A stretch of 64,000 nt of DNA from Paragordius varius (Eukaryota > Nematomorpha): assembly GCA_964247055.1 (NCBI GenBank), contig OZ176054.1:4712001-4776000 (forward strand). The letters run 5' to 3'. The position numbers and the translations under genes are program-made. The notes beneath the pieces are model-generated. The model ran no database searches. It saw only the letters and a list, made by a program, of their open reading frames with translations, and was not told the origin of the DNA. How positions within the stretch are numbered: position 1 is the stretch's first letter; every line of letters starts with the position of its first letter. Shown here piece after piece: positions 13,704-28,608 of the stretch.

Positions 13704-16700
13704 ATATTCAAATATTAGCATGGGTTATATAAATTGATTGTTGAAAGTGATGGTTGATTGTTGGATATTCTAATATTAGCTTGGGTAATATGAATTGATT
13801 GTTGAAAAGTGATGGTTGATTGTTGGATATTCTAATATTAGCATGGGTAAAATAAATTTATTGTTGAAAGTGATGGTTGATTGTTGGATATTCTAATATT
13901 AGCATGGGTAATATAAATTTAGTGTGTAAAAGTGGTGGTTGATTGTTGGATATTCTAATATTAGCATGGGTAATATAAATTGATTGTTGAAAAGTGATGG
14001 TTGATTGTTGGATATTCTAATATTAGCATGGGTAATATAAATTGATTGTTGAAAGTGATGGTTGATTGTTGGATATTCTAATATTAGCATGGTTAAAATT
14101 AATTTACTGTTGAAAAGTGATGGTTGATTGGATGTTCTATTAGCATGGGTAATATAAATTGATTGTTGAAAAGTGATGGTCGATTGTTGGATATTCAAAT
14201 ATTAGCATGGGTTATATGAATTGATTGTTGAAAAGTGATGGTTGATTGTTGGATATTCTAATATTAGCATGGGTTATATAAATTGATTGTTGAAAAGTGA
14301 TGGTTGATTGTTGGATATCCCAATATTAGCATGGGTAATATAAATTGATTGTTGAAAGTGATGGTTTATTGTTGGATATTCTAATATTAGCATGGTTAAA
14401 ATAAATTTATTGTTTAAAGTGATGGTTGATTGTTGGATATTCTAATATTAGGAATGGTTAAAATAAATTTATTGTTGAAAGTGATGGTTGATTGTTGGAT
14501 ATTGTAATATTAGCATGGTTAAAATTAATTTACTGTTGAAAAGTGATGGTTGATTGGATGTTCTATTAGCATGGGTAATATAAATTGATTGTTGAAAAGT
14601 GATGGTCGATTGTTGGATATTCAAATATTAGCATGGGTTATATAAATTGATTGTTGAAAGTGATGGTTGATTGTTGGATATTCTAATATTAGCTTGGGTA
14701 ATATGAATTGATTGTTGAAAAGTGATGGTTGATTGTTGGATATTCTAATATTAGCATGGGTAATATAAATTGATTGTTGAAAGTGATGGTTGATTGTTGG
14801 ATATTCTAATATTAGCATGGGTAATATAAATTTAGTGTGTAAAAGTGATGGTTGATTGTTGGATATTCTAATATTAGCATGGGTAATATAAATTGATTGT
14901 TGAAAGTGATGGTTGATTTTTGGATATTCTAATATTAGCATGGTTAAAATTAATTTACTGTTGAAAGGTGATGGTTGATTGGATGTTCTATTAGCATGGG
15001 TAATATAAATTGATTGTTGAAAAGTGATGGTCGATTGTTGGATATTCAAATATTAGCATGGGTTATTTAAATTGATTGTTGAAAGTGATGGTTGATTGTT
15101 GGATATTCTAATATTAGCTTGGGTAATATGAATTGATTGTTGAAAAGTGATGGTTGATTGTTGGATATTCTAATATTAGCATGGGTAATATAAATTGATT
15201 GTTGAAAGTGATGGTTGATTGTTGGATATTCTAATATTAGCATGGGTAATATAAATTTAGTGTCTAAAAGTGATGGTTGATTGTTGGATATTCTAATATT
15301 AGCTTGGGTAATATAAATTGATTGTTGAAAGTGATGGTTGATTTTTGGATATTCTAATATTAGCATGGTTAAAATTAATTTACTGTTGAAAAGTGATGGT
15401 TGATTGGATGTTCTATTAGCATGGGTAATATAAATTGATTGTTGAAAAGTGATGGTCGATTGTTGGATATTCAAATATTAGCATGGGTTATATAAATTGA
15501 TTGTTGAAAGTGATGGTTGATTGTTGGATATTCAAATATTAGCTTGGGTTATATAAATTGATTGTTGAAAAGTGATGGTTGATTGTTGGATATTCTAATA
15601 TTAGCATGGGTAATATAAATTTAGTGTGTAAAAGTGATGGTTGATTGTTGGATATTCTAATATTAGCATGGGTAATATAAATTTATTGTTGAAAAGTGAT
15701 GGTTGATTGTTGGATTATCTAATATTAGCATGGGTAATATAAATTGATTGTTGAAAGTGATGGTTGATTGTTGGATATTCTAATATTAGCATGGTTAAAA
15801 TTAATTTACTGTTGAAAAGTGATGGTTGATTGGATGTTCTATTAGCATGGGTAATATAAATTGATTGTTGAAAAGTGATGGTCGATTGTTGGATATTCAA
15901 ATATTAGCATGGGTTATATAAATTGATTGTTGAAAGTGATGGTTGATTGTTGGATATTCTAATATTAGCTTGGGTAATATGAATTGATTGTTGAAAAGTG
16001 ATGGTTGATTGTTGGATATTCTAATATTAGCATGGGTAAAATAAATTTATTGTTGAAAGTGATGGTTGATTGTTGGATATTCTAATATTAGCATGGTTAA
16101 AATAAATTTATTGTTGAAAGTGATGGTTTATTGTTGGATATTCTAATATTAGCATGGGTTATATAAATTGATTGTTGAAAGTGATGGTTGATTGTTGGAT
16201 ATTCTAATATTAGCTTGGGTAATATGAATTGATTGTTGAAAAGTGATGGTTTATTGTTGGATATTCTAATATTAGCAGTGATGGTTGATTGTTGGATATT
16301 CTAATATTAGCATGGGTAAAATAAATTTATTGTTGAAAGTGATGGTTGATTGTTGGATATTCTAATATTAGCATGGGTAATATAAATTTAGTGTGTAAAA
16401 GTGATGGTTGATTGTTGGATATTCTAATATTAGCATGGGTAATATAAATTTATTGTTGAAAAGTGATGGTTGATTGTTGGATTATCTAATATTAGCATGG
16501 GTAATATAAATTGATTGTTGAAAGTGATGGTTGATTGTTGGATATTCTAATATTAGCATGGTTAAAATTAATTTACTGTTGAAAAGTGATGGTTGATTGG
16601 ATGTTCTATTAGCATGGGTAATATAAATTGATTGTTGAAAAGTGATGGTCGATTGTTGGATATTCAAATATTAGCATGGGTTATATAAATTGATTGTTGA

Positions 16701-19700
16701 AAGTGATGGTTGATTGTTGGATATTCTAATATTAGCTTGGGTAATATGAATTGATTGTTGAAAAGTGATGGTTGATTGTTGGATATTCTAATATTAGCAT
16801 GGGTAAAATAAATTTATTGTTGAAAGTGATGGTTGATTGTTGGATATTCTAATATTAGCATGGGTAATATAAATTTAGTGTGTAAAAGTGGTGGTTGATT
16901 GTTGGATATTCTAATATTAGCATGGGTAATATAAATTGATTGTTGAAAAGTGATGGTTGATTGTTGGATATTCTAATATTAGCATGGGTAATATAAATTG
17001 ATTGTTGAAAGTGATGGTTGATTGTTGGATATTCTAATATTAGCATGGTTAAAATTAATTTACTGTTGAAAAGTGATGGTTGATTGGATGTTCTATTAGC
17101 ATGGGTAATATAAATTGATTGTTGAAAAGTGATGGTCGATTGTTGGATATTCAAATATTAGCATGGGTTATATGAATTGATTGTTGAAAAGTGATGGTTG
17201 ATTGTTGGATATTCTAATATTAGCATGGGTTATATAAATTGATTGTTGAAAAGTGATGGTTGATTGTTGGATATCCCAATATTAGCATGGGTAATATAAA
17301 TTGATTGTTGAAAGTGATGGTTTATTGTTGGATATTCTAATATTAGCATGGTTAAAATAAATTTATTGTTTAAAGTGATGGTTGATTGTTGGATATTCTA
17401 ATATTAGCATGGTTAAAATAAATTTATTGTTGAAAGTGATGGTTGATTGTTGGATATTCTAATATTAGCATGGTTAAAATTAATTTACTGTTGAAAAGTG
17501 ATGGTTGATTGGATGTTCTATTAGCATGGGTAATATAAATTGATTGTTGAAAAGTGATGGTCGATTGTTGGATATTCAAATATTAGCATGGGTTATATAA
17601 ATTGATTGTTGAAAGTGATGGTTGATTGTTGGATATTCTAATATTAGCTTGGGTAATATGAATTGATTGTTGAAAAGTGATGGTTGATTGTTGGATATTC
17701 TAATATTAGCATGGGTAATATAAATTGATTGTTGAAAGTGATGGTTGATTGTTGGATATTCTAATATTAGCATGGGTAATATAAATTTAGTGTGTAAAAG
17801 TGATGGTTGATTGTTGGATATTCTAATATTAGCATGGGTAATATAAATTGATTGTTGAAAGTGATGGTTGATTTTTGGATATTCTAATATTAGCATGGTT
17901 AAAATTAATTTACTGTTGAAAGGTGATGGTTGATTGGATGTTCTATTAGCATGGGTAATATAAATTGATTGTTGAAAAGTGATGGTCGATTGTTGGATAT
18001 TCAAATATTAGCATGGGTTATTTAAATTGATTGTTGAAAGTGATGGTTGATTGTTGGATATTCTAATATTAGCTTGGGTAATATGAATTGATTGTTGAAA
18101 AGTGATGGTTGATTGTTGGATATTCTAATATTAGCATGGGTAATATAAATTGATTGTTGAAAGTGATGGTTGATTGTTGGATATTCTAATATTAGCATGG
18201 GTAATATAAATTTAGTGTCTAAAAGTGATGGTTGATTGTTGGATATTCTAATATTAGCTTGGGTAATATAAATTGATTGTTGAAAGTGATGGTTGATTTT
18301 TGGATATTCTAATATTAGCATGGTTAAAATTAATTTACTGTTGAAAAGTGATGGTTGATTGGATGTTCTATTAGCATGGGTAATATAAATTGATTGTTGA
18401 AAAGTGATGGTCGATTGTTGGATATTCAAATATTAGCATGGGTTATATAAATTGATTGTTGAAAAGTGATGGTTGATTGTTGGATATCCCAATATTAGCA
18501 TGGGTAATATAAATTGATTGTTGAAAAGTGATGGTTGATTGTTGGATATTCTAATATTAGCATGGGTAATATAAATTGATTGTTGAAAAGTGATGGTTGA
18601 TTGTTGGATATTCAAATATTAGCATGGGTTATATAAATTGATTGTTGAAAAGTGATGGTTGATTGTTGGATATCCCAATATTAGCATGGGTAATATATAT
18701 TGATTGTTGAAAAGTCATGGTTGATTGTTGGATATTCTAATATTAGCATTGGTAATATAAATTGATTGTTGAAAAGTGATGGTTGATTGTTGGATATTCT
18801 AATATTAGCATGAATAATATAAATTGATTGTTGAAAAGTCATGGTTGATTGTTGGATAATCTAATATTAGCATGGGTAATATAAATTGATTGTTGAAAAG
18901 TTATGGTTGATTGTTGGATAATCTAATATTAGCATGGTTAATATAAATTAATTGTTGAAAAGTGATGGTTGATTGTTGGATATTCAAATATTAGCATGGA
19001 TAATATAAATTGATTGTTGAAAAGTTATGGTTGATTGTTGGATATTCTAATATTAGCATGGGTAATATAAATTAATTGTTGAAAAATCATGGTTGATTGT
19101 TGGATATTCTAATATTAGCATGGGTAATATAAATTAATTGTTGAAAAGTGATGGTTGATTGTTGGATATTCTAATATTAGCATGGGTATGAAAGTGATGG
19201 TTGACTGTTGGATATTCTAATATTAGCATGGTTAAAATAAATTTATTGTTGAAAGTGATGGTTTATTGTTGGATATTCTAATATTAGCATGGGTTAAAAT
19301 TGATTGTTGAAAGTGATGGTTGATTGTTGGATATTCTAATATTAGCTTGGGTAATATGAATTGATTGTTGAAAAGTGATGGTTTATTGTTGGATATTCTA
19401 ATATTAGCAGTGATGGTTGATTGTTGGATATTCTAATATTAGCATGGGTAAAATAAATTTATTGTTGAAAGTGATGGTTGATTGTTGGATATTCTAATAT
19501 TAGCATGGTTAAAATTAATTTACTGTTGAAAAGTGATGGTTGATTGGATGTTCTATTAGCATGGGTAATATAAATTGATTGTTGAAAAGTGATGGTCGAT
19601 TGTTGGATATTCTAATATTAGCATGGTTAAAATTAATTTACTGTTGAAAAGTGATGGTTGATTGGATGTTCTATTAGCATGGGTAATATAAATTGATTGT

Positions 19701-22700
19701 TGAAAAGTGATGGTCGATTGTTGGATATTCAAATATTAGCATGGGTTATATAAATTGATTGTTGAAAGTGATGGTTGATTGTTGGATATTCTAATATTAG
19801 CTTGGGTAATATGAATTGATTGTTGAAAAGTGATGGTTGATTGTTGGATATTCTAATATTAGCATGGTTAAAATTAATTTACTGTTGAAAAGTGATGGTT
19901 GATTGGATGTTCTATTAGCATGGGTAATATAAATTGATTGTTGAAAAGTGATGGTCGATTGTTGGATATTCAAATATTAGCATGGGTTATATAAATTAAT
20001 TGTTGAAAAATCATGGTTGATTGTTGGATATTCTAATATTAGCATGGGTAATATAAATTAATTGTTGAAAAGTGATGGTTGATTGTTGGATATTCTAATA
20101 TTAGCATGGGTATGAAAGTGATGGTTGATTGTTGGATATTCTAATATTAGCATGGTTAAAATAAATTTATTGTTGAAAATGATGGTTTATTGTTGGATAT
20201 TCTAATATTAGCATGCGTATGAAAGTGATGGTTGATTGTTGGATATTCTAATATTAGCATGGTTAAAATAAATTTATTGTTGAAAGTGATGGTTTATTGT
20301 TGGATATTCTAATATTAGCATGGGTTATATAAATTGATTGTTGAAAGTGATGGTTGATTGTTGGATATTCTAATATTAGCATGGGTTATATAAATTTATT
20401 GTTGAAAAGTGATGGTTGATTGTTGGATATTCTAATATTAGCATGGGTAATATAAATTGATTGTTGAAAGTGATGGTTGATTGTTGGATATTCTAATATT
20501 AGCATGGGTAATATAAATTTAGTGTGTAAAAGTGATGGTTGATTGTTGGATATTCTAATATTAGCATGGGTAATATAAATTGATTGTTGAAAGTGATGGT
20601 TGATTGTTGGATATTCTAATATTAGCATGGTTAAAATTAATTTACTGTTGAAAAGTGATGGTTGATTGGATGTTCTATTAGCATGGGTAATATAAATTGA
20701 TTGTTGAAAAGTGATGGTCGATTGTTGGATATTCAAATATTAGCATGGGCTATATGAATTGATTGTTGAAAAGTGATGGTTGATTGTTGGATATTCTAAT
20801 ATTAGCATGGGTTATATAAATTGATTGTTGAAAAGTGATGGTTCATTGTTGGATATCCCAATATTAGCATGGGTAATATAAATTGATTGTTGAAAGTGAT
20901 GGTTTATTGTTGGATATTCTAATATTAGCATGGTTAAAATAAATTTATTGTTTAAAGTGATGGTTGATTGTTGGATATTCTAATATTAGCATGGGTAATA
21001 TAAATTGATTGTTGAAAGTGATGGTTGATTTTTGGATATTCTAATATTAGCATATTTACTGTTGAAAGGTGATGGTTGATTGGATGTTCTATTAGCATGG
21101 GTAATATAAATTGATTGTTGAAAAGTGATGGTCGATTGTTGGATATTCAAATATTAGCATGGGTTATTTAAATTGATTGTTGAAAGTGATGGTTGATTGT
21201 TGGATATTCTAATATTAGCTTGGGTAATATGAATTGATTGTTGAAAAGTGATGGTTGATTGTTAGATATTCTAATATTAGCATGGGTAATATAAATTGAT
21301 TGTTGAAAGTGATGGTTGATTGTTGGATATTCTAATATTAGCATGGGTAATATAAATTTAGAGTCTAAAAGTGATGGTTGATTGTTGGATATTCTAATAT
21401 TAGCTTGGGTAATATAAATTGATTGTTGAAAGTGATGGTTGATTTTTGGATATTCTAATATTAGCATGGTTAAAATTAATTTACTGTTGAAAAGTGATGG
21501 TTGATTGGATGTTCTATTAGCATGGGTAATATAAATTGATTGTTGAAAAGTGATGGTCGATTGTTGGATATTCAAATATTAGCATGGGTTATATAAATTG
21601 ATTGTTGAAAGTGATGGTTGATTGTTGGATATTCAAATATTAGCTTGGGTTATATAAATTGATTGTTGAAAAGTGATGGTTGATTGTTGGATATTCTAAT
21701 ATTAGCATGGGTAATATAAATTGATTGTTGAAAGTGATGGTTGATTGTTGGATATTCTAATATTAGCATGGGTAATATAAATTTAGTGTGTAAAAGTGAT
21801 GGTTGATTGTTGGATATTCTAATATTAGCATGGGTAATATAAATTGATTGTTGAAAGTGATGGTTGATTTTTGGATATTCTAATATTAGCATATTTACTG
21901 TTGAAAGGTGATGGTTGATTGGATGTTCTATTAGCATGGGTAATATAAATTGATTGTTGAAAAGTGATGGTCGATTGTTGGATATTCAAATATTAGCATG
22001 GGTTATTTAAATTGATTGTTGAAAGTGATGGTTGATTGTTGGATATTCTAATATTAGCTTGGGTAATATGAATTGATTGTTGAAAAGTGATGGTTGATTG
22101 TTGGATATTCTAATATTAGCATGGGTAATATAAATTGATTGTTGAAAGTGATGGTTGATTGTTGGATATTCTAATATTAGCATGGGTAATATAAATTTAG
22201 AGTCTAAAAGTGATGGTTGATTGTTGGATATTCTAATATTAGCTTGGGTAATATAAATTGATTGTTGAAAGTGATGGTTGATTTTTGGATATTCTAATAT
22301 TAGCATGGTTAAAATTAATTTACTGTTGAAAAGTGATGGTTGATTGGATGTTCTATTAGCATGGGTAATATAAATTGATTGTTGAAAAGTGATGGTCGAT
22401 TGTTGGATATTCAAATATTAGCATGGGTTATATAAATTGATTGTTGAAAGTGATGGTTGATTGTTGGATATTCAAATATTAGCTTGGGTTATATAAATTG
22501 ATTGTTGAAAAGTGATGGTTGATTGTTGGATATTCTAATATTAGCATGGGTAATATAAATTTAGTGTGTAAAAGTGATGGTTGATTGTTGGATATTCTAA
22601 TATTAGCATGGGTTATATAAATTGATTGTTGAAAAGTGATGGTTGATTGTTGGATATCCCAATATTAGCATGGGTAATATAAATTGATTGTTGAAAAGTG

Positions 22701-25003
22701 ATGGTTGATTGTTGGATATTCTAATATTAGCATGGGTAATATAAATTGATTGTTGAAAAGTGATGGTTGATTGTTGGATATTCAAATATTAGCATGGGTT
22801 ATATAAATTGATTGTTGAAAAGTGATGGTTGATTGTTGGATATCCCAATATTAGCATGGGTAATATATATTGATTGTTGAAAAGTCATGGTTGATTGTTG
22901 GATATTCTAATATTAGCATTAGTAATATAAATTGATTGTTGAAAAGTGATGGTTGATTGTTGGATATTCTAATATTAGCATGAATAATATAAATTGATTG
23001 TTGAAAAGTCATGGTTGATTGTTGGATAATCTAATATTAGCATGGGTAATATAAATTGATTGTTGAAAAGTTATGGTTGATTGTTGGATAATCTAATATT
23101 AGCATGGGTGATATAAATTAATTGTTGAAAAGTGATGGTTGATTGTTGGATATTCAAATATTAGCATGGGTAATATAAATTGATTGTTGAAAAATCATGG
23201 TTGATTGTTGGATATTCTAATATTAGCATGGGTAATATAAATTGATTGTTGAAAAGTCATAATTGATTGTTGGATATTCTTATATTAACATGGGTAATAT
23301 AAATTAATTGTTGAAAAGTGATGGTTGATTGTTGGATATTCTAATATTAGCATGGGTAATATAAATTGATTGTTGAAAAGTTATGGTTGATTGTTGGATA
23401 ATCTAATATTAGCATGGTTAATATAAATTAATTGTTGAAAAGTGATGGTTGATTGTTGGATATTCAAATATTAGCATGGATAATATAAATTGATTGTTGA
23501 AAAGTTATGGTTGATTGTTGGATATTCTAATATTAGCATGGGTAATATAAATTAATTGTTGAAAAATCATGGTTGATTGTTGGATATTCTAATATTAGCA
23601 TGGGTAATATAAATTAATTGTTGAAAAGTGATGGTTGATTGTTGGATATTCTAATATTAGCATGGGTATGAAAGTGATGGTTGATTGTTGGATATTCTAA
23701 TATTAGCATGGTTAAAATAAATTTATTGTTGAAAGTGATGGTTTATTGTTGGATATTCTAATATTAGCATGGGTTATATAAATTGATTGTTGAAAGTGAT
23801 GGTTGATTGTTGGATATTCTAATATTAGCTTGGGTAATATGAATTGATTGTTGAAAAGTGATGGTTTATTGTTGGATATTCTAATATTAGCAGTGATGGT
23901 TGATTGTTGGATATTCTAATATTAGCATGGGTAAAATAAATTTATTGTTGAAAGTGATGGTTGATTGTTGGATATTCTAATATTAACATGGGTAATATAA
24001 ATTTAGTGTGTAAAAGTGATGGTTGATTGTTGGATATTCTAATATTAGCATGGGTAATATAAATTGATTGTTGAAAGTGATGGTTGATTTTTGGATATTC
24101 TAATATTAGCATATTTACTGTTGAAAGGTGATGGTTGATTGGATGTTCTATTAGCATGGGTAATATAAATTGATTGTTGAAAAGTGATGGTCGATTGTTG
24201 GATATTCAAATATTAGCATGGGTTATTTAAATTGATTGTTGAAAGTGATGGTTGATTGTTGGATATTCTAATATTAGCTTGGGTAATATGAATTGATTGT
24301 TGAAAAGTGATGGTTGATTGTTGGATATTCTAATATTAGCATGGGTAATATAAATTGATTGTTGAAAGTGATGGTTGATTGTTGGATATTCTAATATTAG
24401 CATGGGTAATATAAATTTAGAGTCTAAAAGTGATGGTTGATTGTTGGATATTCTAATATTAGCTTGGGTAATATAAATTGATTGTTGAAAGTGATGGTTG
24501 ATTTTTGGATATTCTAATATTAGCATGGTTAAAATTAATTTACTGTTGAAAAGTGATGGTTGATTGGATGTTCTATTAGCATGGGTAATATAAATTGATT
24601 GTTGAAAAGTGATGGTCGATTGTTGGATATTCAAATATTAGCATGGGTTATATAAATTGATTGTTGAAAGTGATGGTTGATTGTTGGATATTCAAATATT
24701 AGCTTGGGTTATATAAATTGATTGTTGAAAAGTGATGGTTGATTGTTGGATATTCTAATATTAGCATGGGTAATATAAATTTAGTGTGTAAAAGTGATGG
24801 TTGATTGTTGGATATTCTAATATTAGCATGGGTTATATAAATTGGTTGTTGAAAAGTGATGGTTGATTGTTGGATATCCCAATATTAGCATGGGTAATAT
24901 AAATTGATTGTTGAAAAGTGATGGTTGATTGTTGGATATTCTAATATTAGCATGGGTAATATAAATTGATTGTTGAAAAGTGATGGTTGATTGTTGGATA
25001 TTC
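13200..25003 (+). repeat. 13,199-bp large duplication, copy B
   Basis: Second copy of 1-11804, displaced by exactly 13,199 bp over its whole length. I found no mismatch in the stretches compared line by line, but not every base was checked. In the simplest tandem model the unit is 11805-25003, and 11805-13199 is then the part whose partner lies outside the window. The near-identity implies a recent event, or an assembly effect in a repetitive region. Confidence 0.9.
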
Positions 25004-28000
25004 AAATATTAGCATGGGTTATATAAATTGATTGTTGAAAAGTGATGGTTGATTGTTGGATATCCCAATATTAGCATGGGTAATATATATTGATTGTTGA
25101 AAAGTCATGGTTGATTGTTGGATATTCTAATATTAGCATTGGTAATATAAATTGATTGTTGAAAAGTGATGGTTGATTGTTGGATATTCTAATATTAGCA
25201 TGAATAATATAAATTGATTGTTGAAAAGTCATGGTTGATTGTTGGATAATCTAATATTAGCATGGGTAATATAAATTGATTGTTGAAAAGTTATGGTTGA
25301 TTGTTGGATAATCTAATATTAGCATGGGTGATATAAATTAATTGTTGAAAAGTGATGGTTGATTGTTGGATATTCAAATATTAGCATGGGTAATATAAAT
25401 TGATTGTTGAAAAATCATGGTTGATTGTTGGATATTCTAATATTAGCATGGGTAATATAAATTGATTGTTGAAAAGTCATAATTGATTGTTGGATATTCT
25501 TATATTAACATGGGTAATATAAATTAATTGTTGAAAAGTGATGGTTGATTGTTGGATATTCTAATATTAGCATGGGTAATATAAATTGATTGTTGAAAAG
25601 TTATGGTTGATTGTTGGATAATCTAATATTAGCATGGTTAATATAAATTAATTGTTGAAAAGTGATGGTTGATTGTTGGATATTCAAATATTAGCATGGA
25701 TAATATAAATTGATTGTTGAAAAGTTATGGTTGATTGTTGGATATTCTAATATTAGCATGGGTAATATAAATTAATTGTTGAAAAATCATGGTTGATTGT
25801 TGGATATTCTAATATTAGCATGGGTAATATAAATTAATTGTTGAAAAGTGATGGTTGATTGTTGGATATTCTAATATTAGCATGGGTATGAAAGTGATGG
25901 TTGATTGTTGGATATTCTAATATTAGCATGGTTAAAATAAATTTATTGTTGAAAGTGATGGTTTATTGTTGGATATTCTAATATTAGCATGGGTTATATA
26001 AATTGATTGTTGAAAGTGATGGTTGATTGTTGGATATTCTAATATTAGCTTGGGTAATATGAATTGATTGTTGAAAAGTGATGGTTTATTGTTGGATATT
26101 CTAATATTAGCAGTGATGGTTGATTGTTGGATATTCTAATATTAGCATGGGTAAAATAAATTTATTGTTGAAAGTGATGGTTGATTGTTGGATATTCTAA
26201 TATTAACATGGGTAATATAAATTTAGTGTGTAAAAGTGATGGTTGATTGTTGGATATTCTAATATTAGCATGGGTAATATAAATTGATTGTTGAAAGTGA
26301 TGGTTGATTTTTGGATATTCTAATATTAGCATATTTACTGTTGAAAGGTGATGGTTGATTGGATGTTCTATTAGCATGGGTAATATAAATTGATTGTTGA
26401 AAAGTGATGGTCGATTGTTGGATATTCAAATATTAGCATGGGTTATTTAAATTGATTGTTGAAAGTGATGGTTGATTGTTGGATATTCTAATATTAGCTT
26501 GGGTAATATGAATTGATTGTTGAAAAGTGATGGTTGATTGTTGGATATTCTAATATTAGCATGGGTAATATAAATTGATTGTTGAAAGTGATGGTTGATT
26601 GTTGGATATTCTAATATTAGCATGGGTAATATAAATTTAGAGTCTAAAAGTGATGGTTGATTGTTGGATATTCTAATATTAGCTTGGGTAATATAAATTG
26701 ATTGTTGAAAGTGATGGTTGATTTTTGGATATTCTAATATTAGCATGGTTAAAATTAATTTACTGTTGAAAAGTGATGGTTGATTGGATGTTCTATTAGC
26801 ATGGGTAATATAAATTGATTGTTGAAAAGTGATGGTCGATTGTTGGATATTCAAATATTAGCATGGGTTATATAAATTGATTGTTGAAAGTGATGGTTGA
26901 TTGTTGGATATTCAAATATTAGCTTGGGTTATATAAATTGATTGTTGAAAAGTGATGGTTGATTGTTGGATATTCTAATATTAGCATGGGTAATATAAAT
27001 TTAGTGTGTAAAAGTGATGGTTGATTGTTGGATATTCTAATATTAGCATGGGTTATATAAATTGATTGTTGAAAAGTGATGGTTGATTGTTGGATATCCC
27101 AATATTAGCATGGGTAATATAAATTGATTGTTGAAAAGTGATGGTTGATTGTTGGATATTCTAATATTAGCATGGGTAATATAAATTGATTGTTGAAAAG
27201 TGATGGTTGATTGTTGGATATTCAAATATTAGCATGGGTTATATAAATTGATTGTTGAAAAGTGATGGTTGATTGTTGGATATCCCAATATTAGCATGGG
27301 TAATATATATTGATTGTTGAAAAGTCATGGTTGATTGTTGGATATTCTAATATTAGCATTGGTAATATAAATTGATTGTTGAAAAGTGATGGTTGATTGT
27401 TGGATATTCTAATATTAGCATGAATAATATAAATTGATTGTTGAAAAGTCATGGTTGATTGTTGGATAATCTAATATTAGCATGGGTAATATAAATTGAT
27501 TGTTGAAAAGTTATGGTTGATTGTTGGATAATCTAATATTAGCATGGGTGATATAAATTAATTGTTGAAAAGTGATGGTTGATTGTTGGATATTCAAATA
27601 TTAGCATGGGTAATATAAATTGATTGTTGAAAAATCATGGTTGATTGTTGGATATTCTAATATTAGCATGGGTAATATAAATTGATTGTTGAAAAGTCAT
27701 AATTGATTGTTGGATATTCTTATATTAACATGGGTAATATAAATTAATTGTTGAAAAGTGATGGTTGATTGTTGGATATTCTAATATTAGCATGGGTAAT
27801 ATAAATTGATTGTTGAAAAGTTATGGTTGATTGTTGGATAATCTAATATTAGCATGGTTAATATAAATTAATTGTTGAAAGGGATGGTTGATTGTTGGAT
27901 ATTCAAATATTAGCATGGATAATATAAATTGATTGTTGAAAAGTTATGGTTGATTGTTGGATATTCTAATATTAGCATGGGTAATATAAATTAATTGTTG

Positions 28001-28490
28001 AAAAATCATGGTTGATTGTTGGATATTCTAATATTAGCATGGGTAATATAAATTAATTGTTGAAAAGTGATGGTTGATTGTTGGATATTCTAATATTAGC
28101 ATGGGTATGAAAGTGATGGTTGATTGTTGGATATTCTAATATTAGCATGGTTAAAATAAATTTATTGTTGAAAGTGATGGTTTATTGTTGGATATTCTAA
28201 TATTAGCATGGGTTATATAAATTGATTGTTGAAAGTGATGGTTGATTGTTGGATATTCTAATATTAGCTTGGGTAATATGAATTGATTGTTGAAAAGTGA
28301 TGGTTTATTGTTGGATATTCTAATATTAGCAGTGATGGTTGATTGTTGGATATTCTAATATTAGCATGGGTAAAATAAATTTATTGTTGAAAGTGATGGT
28401 TGATTGTTGGATATTCTAATATTAACATGGGTAATATAAATTTAGTGTGTAAAAGTGATGGTTGATTGTTGGATATTCTAATATTAGCAT
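21722..28490 (+). repeat. 2,220-bp higher-order repeat, about three tandem copies
   Basis: Consecutive copies are phased at about 22007, 24227 and 26447. Each has the same ordered set of variants: GAGTCTAAAAG, GCATTGGTAAT or GCATTAGTAAT, GTCATAATTG with TCTTATATTAACATGGG, and the 35-bp stub. Copies differ by isolated substitutions. The third has a 1-bp length change near 27,880 and ends near 28,490. Copy A of the large duplication holds only about 1.5 units here, so copy number differs between the two large copies. Confidence 0.85.
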
Positions 28491-28608
28491 GGTTAAAATT
28501 AATTTACTGTTGAAAAGTGATGGTTGATTGGATGTTCTATTAGCATGGGTAATATAAATTGATTGTTGAAAAGTGATGGTCGATTGTTGGATTTTCAAAT
28601 ACTAGCAT

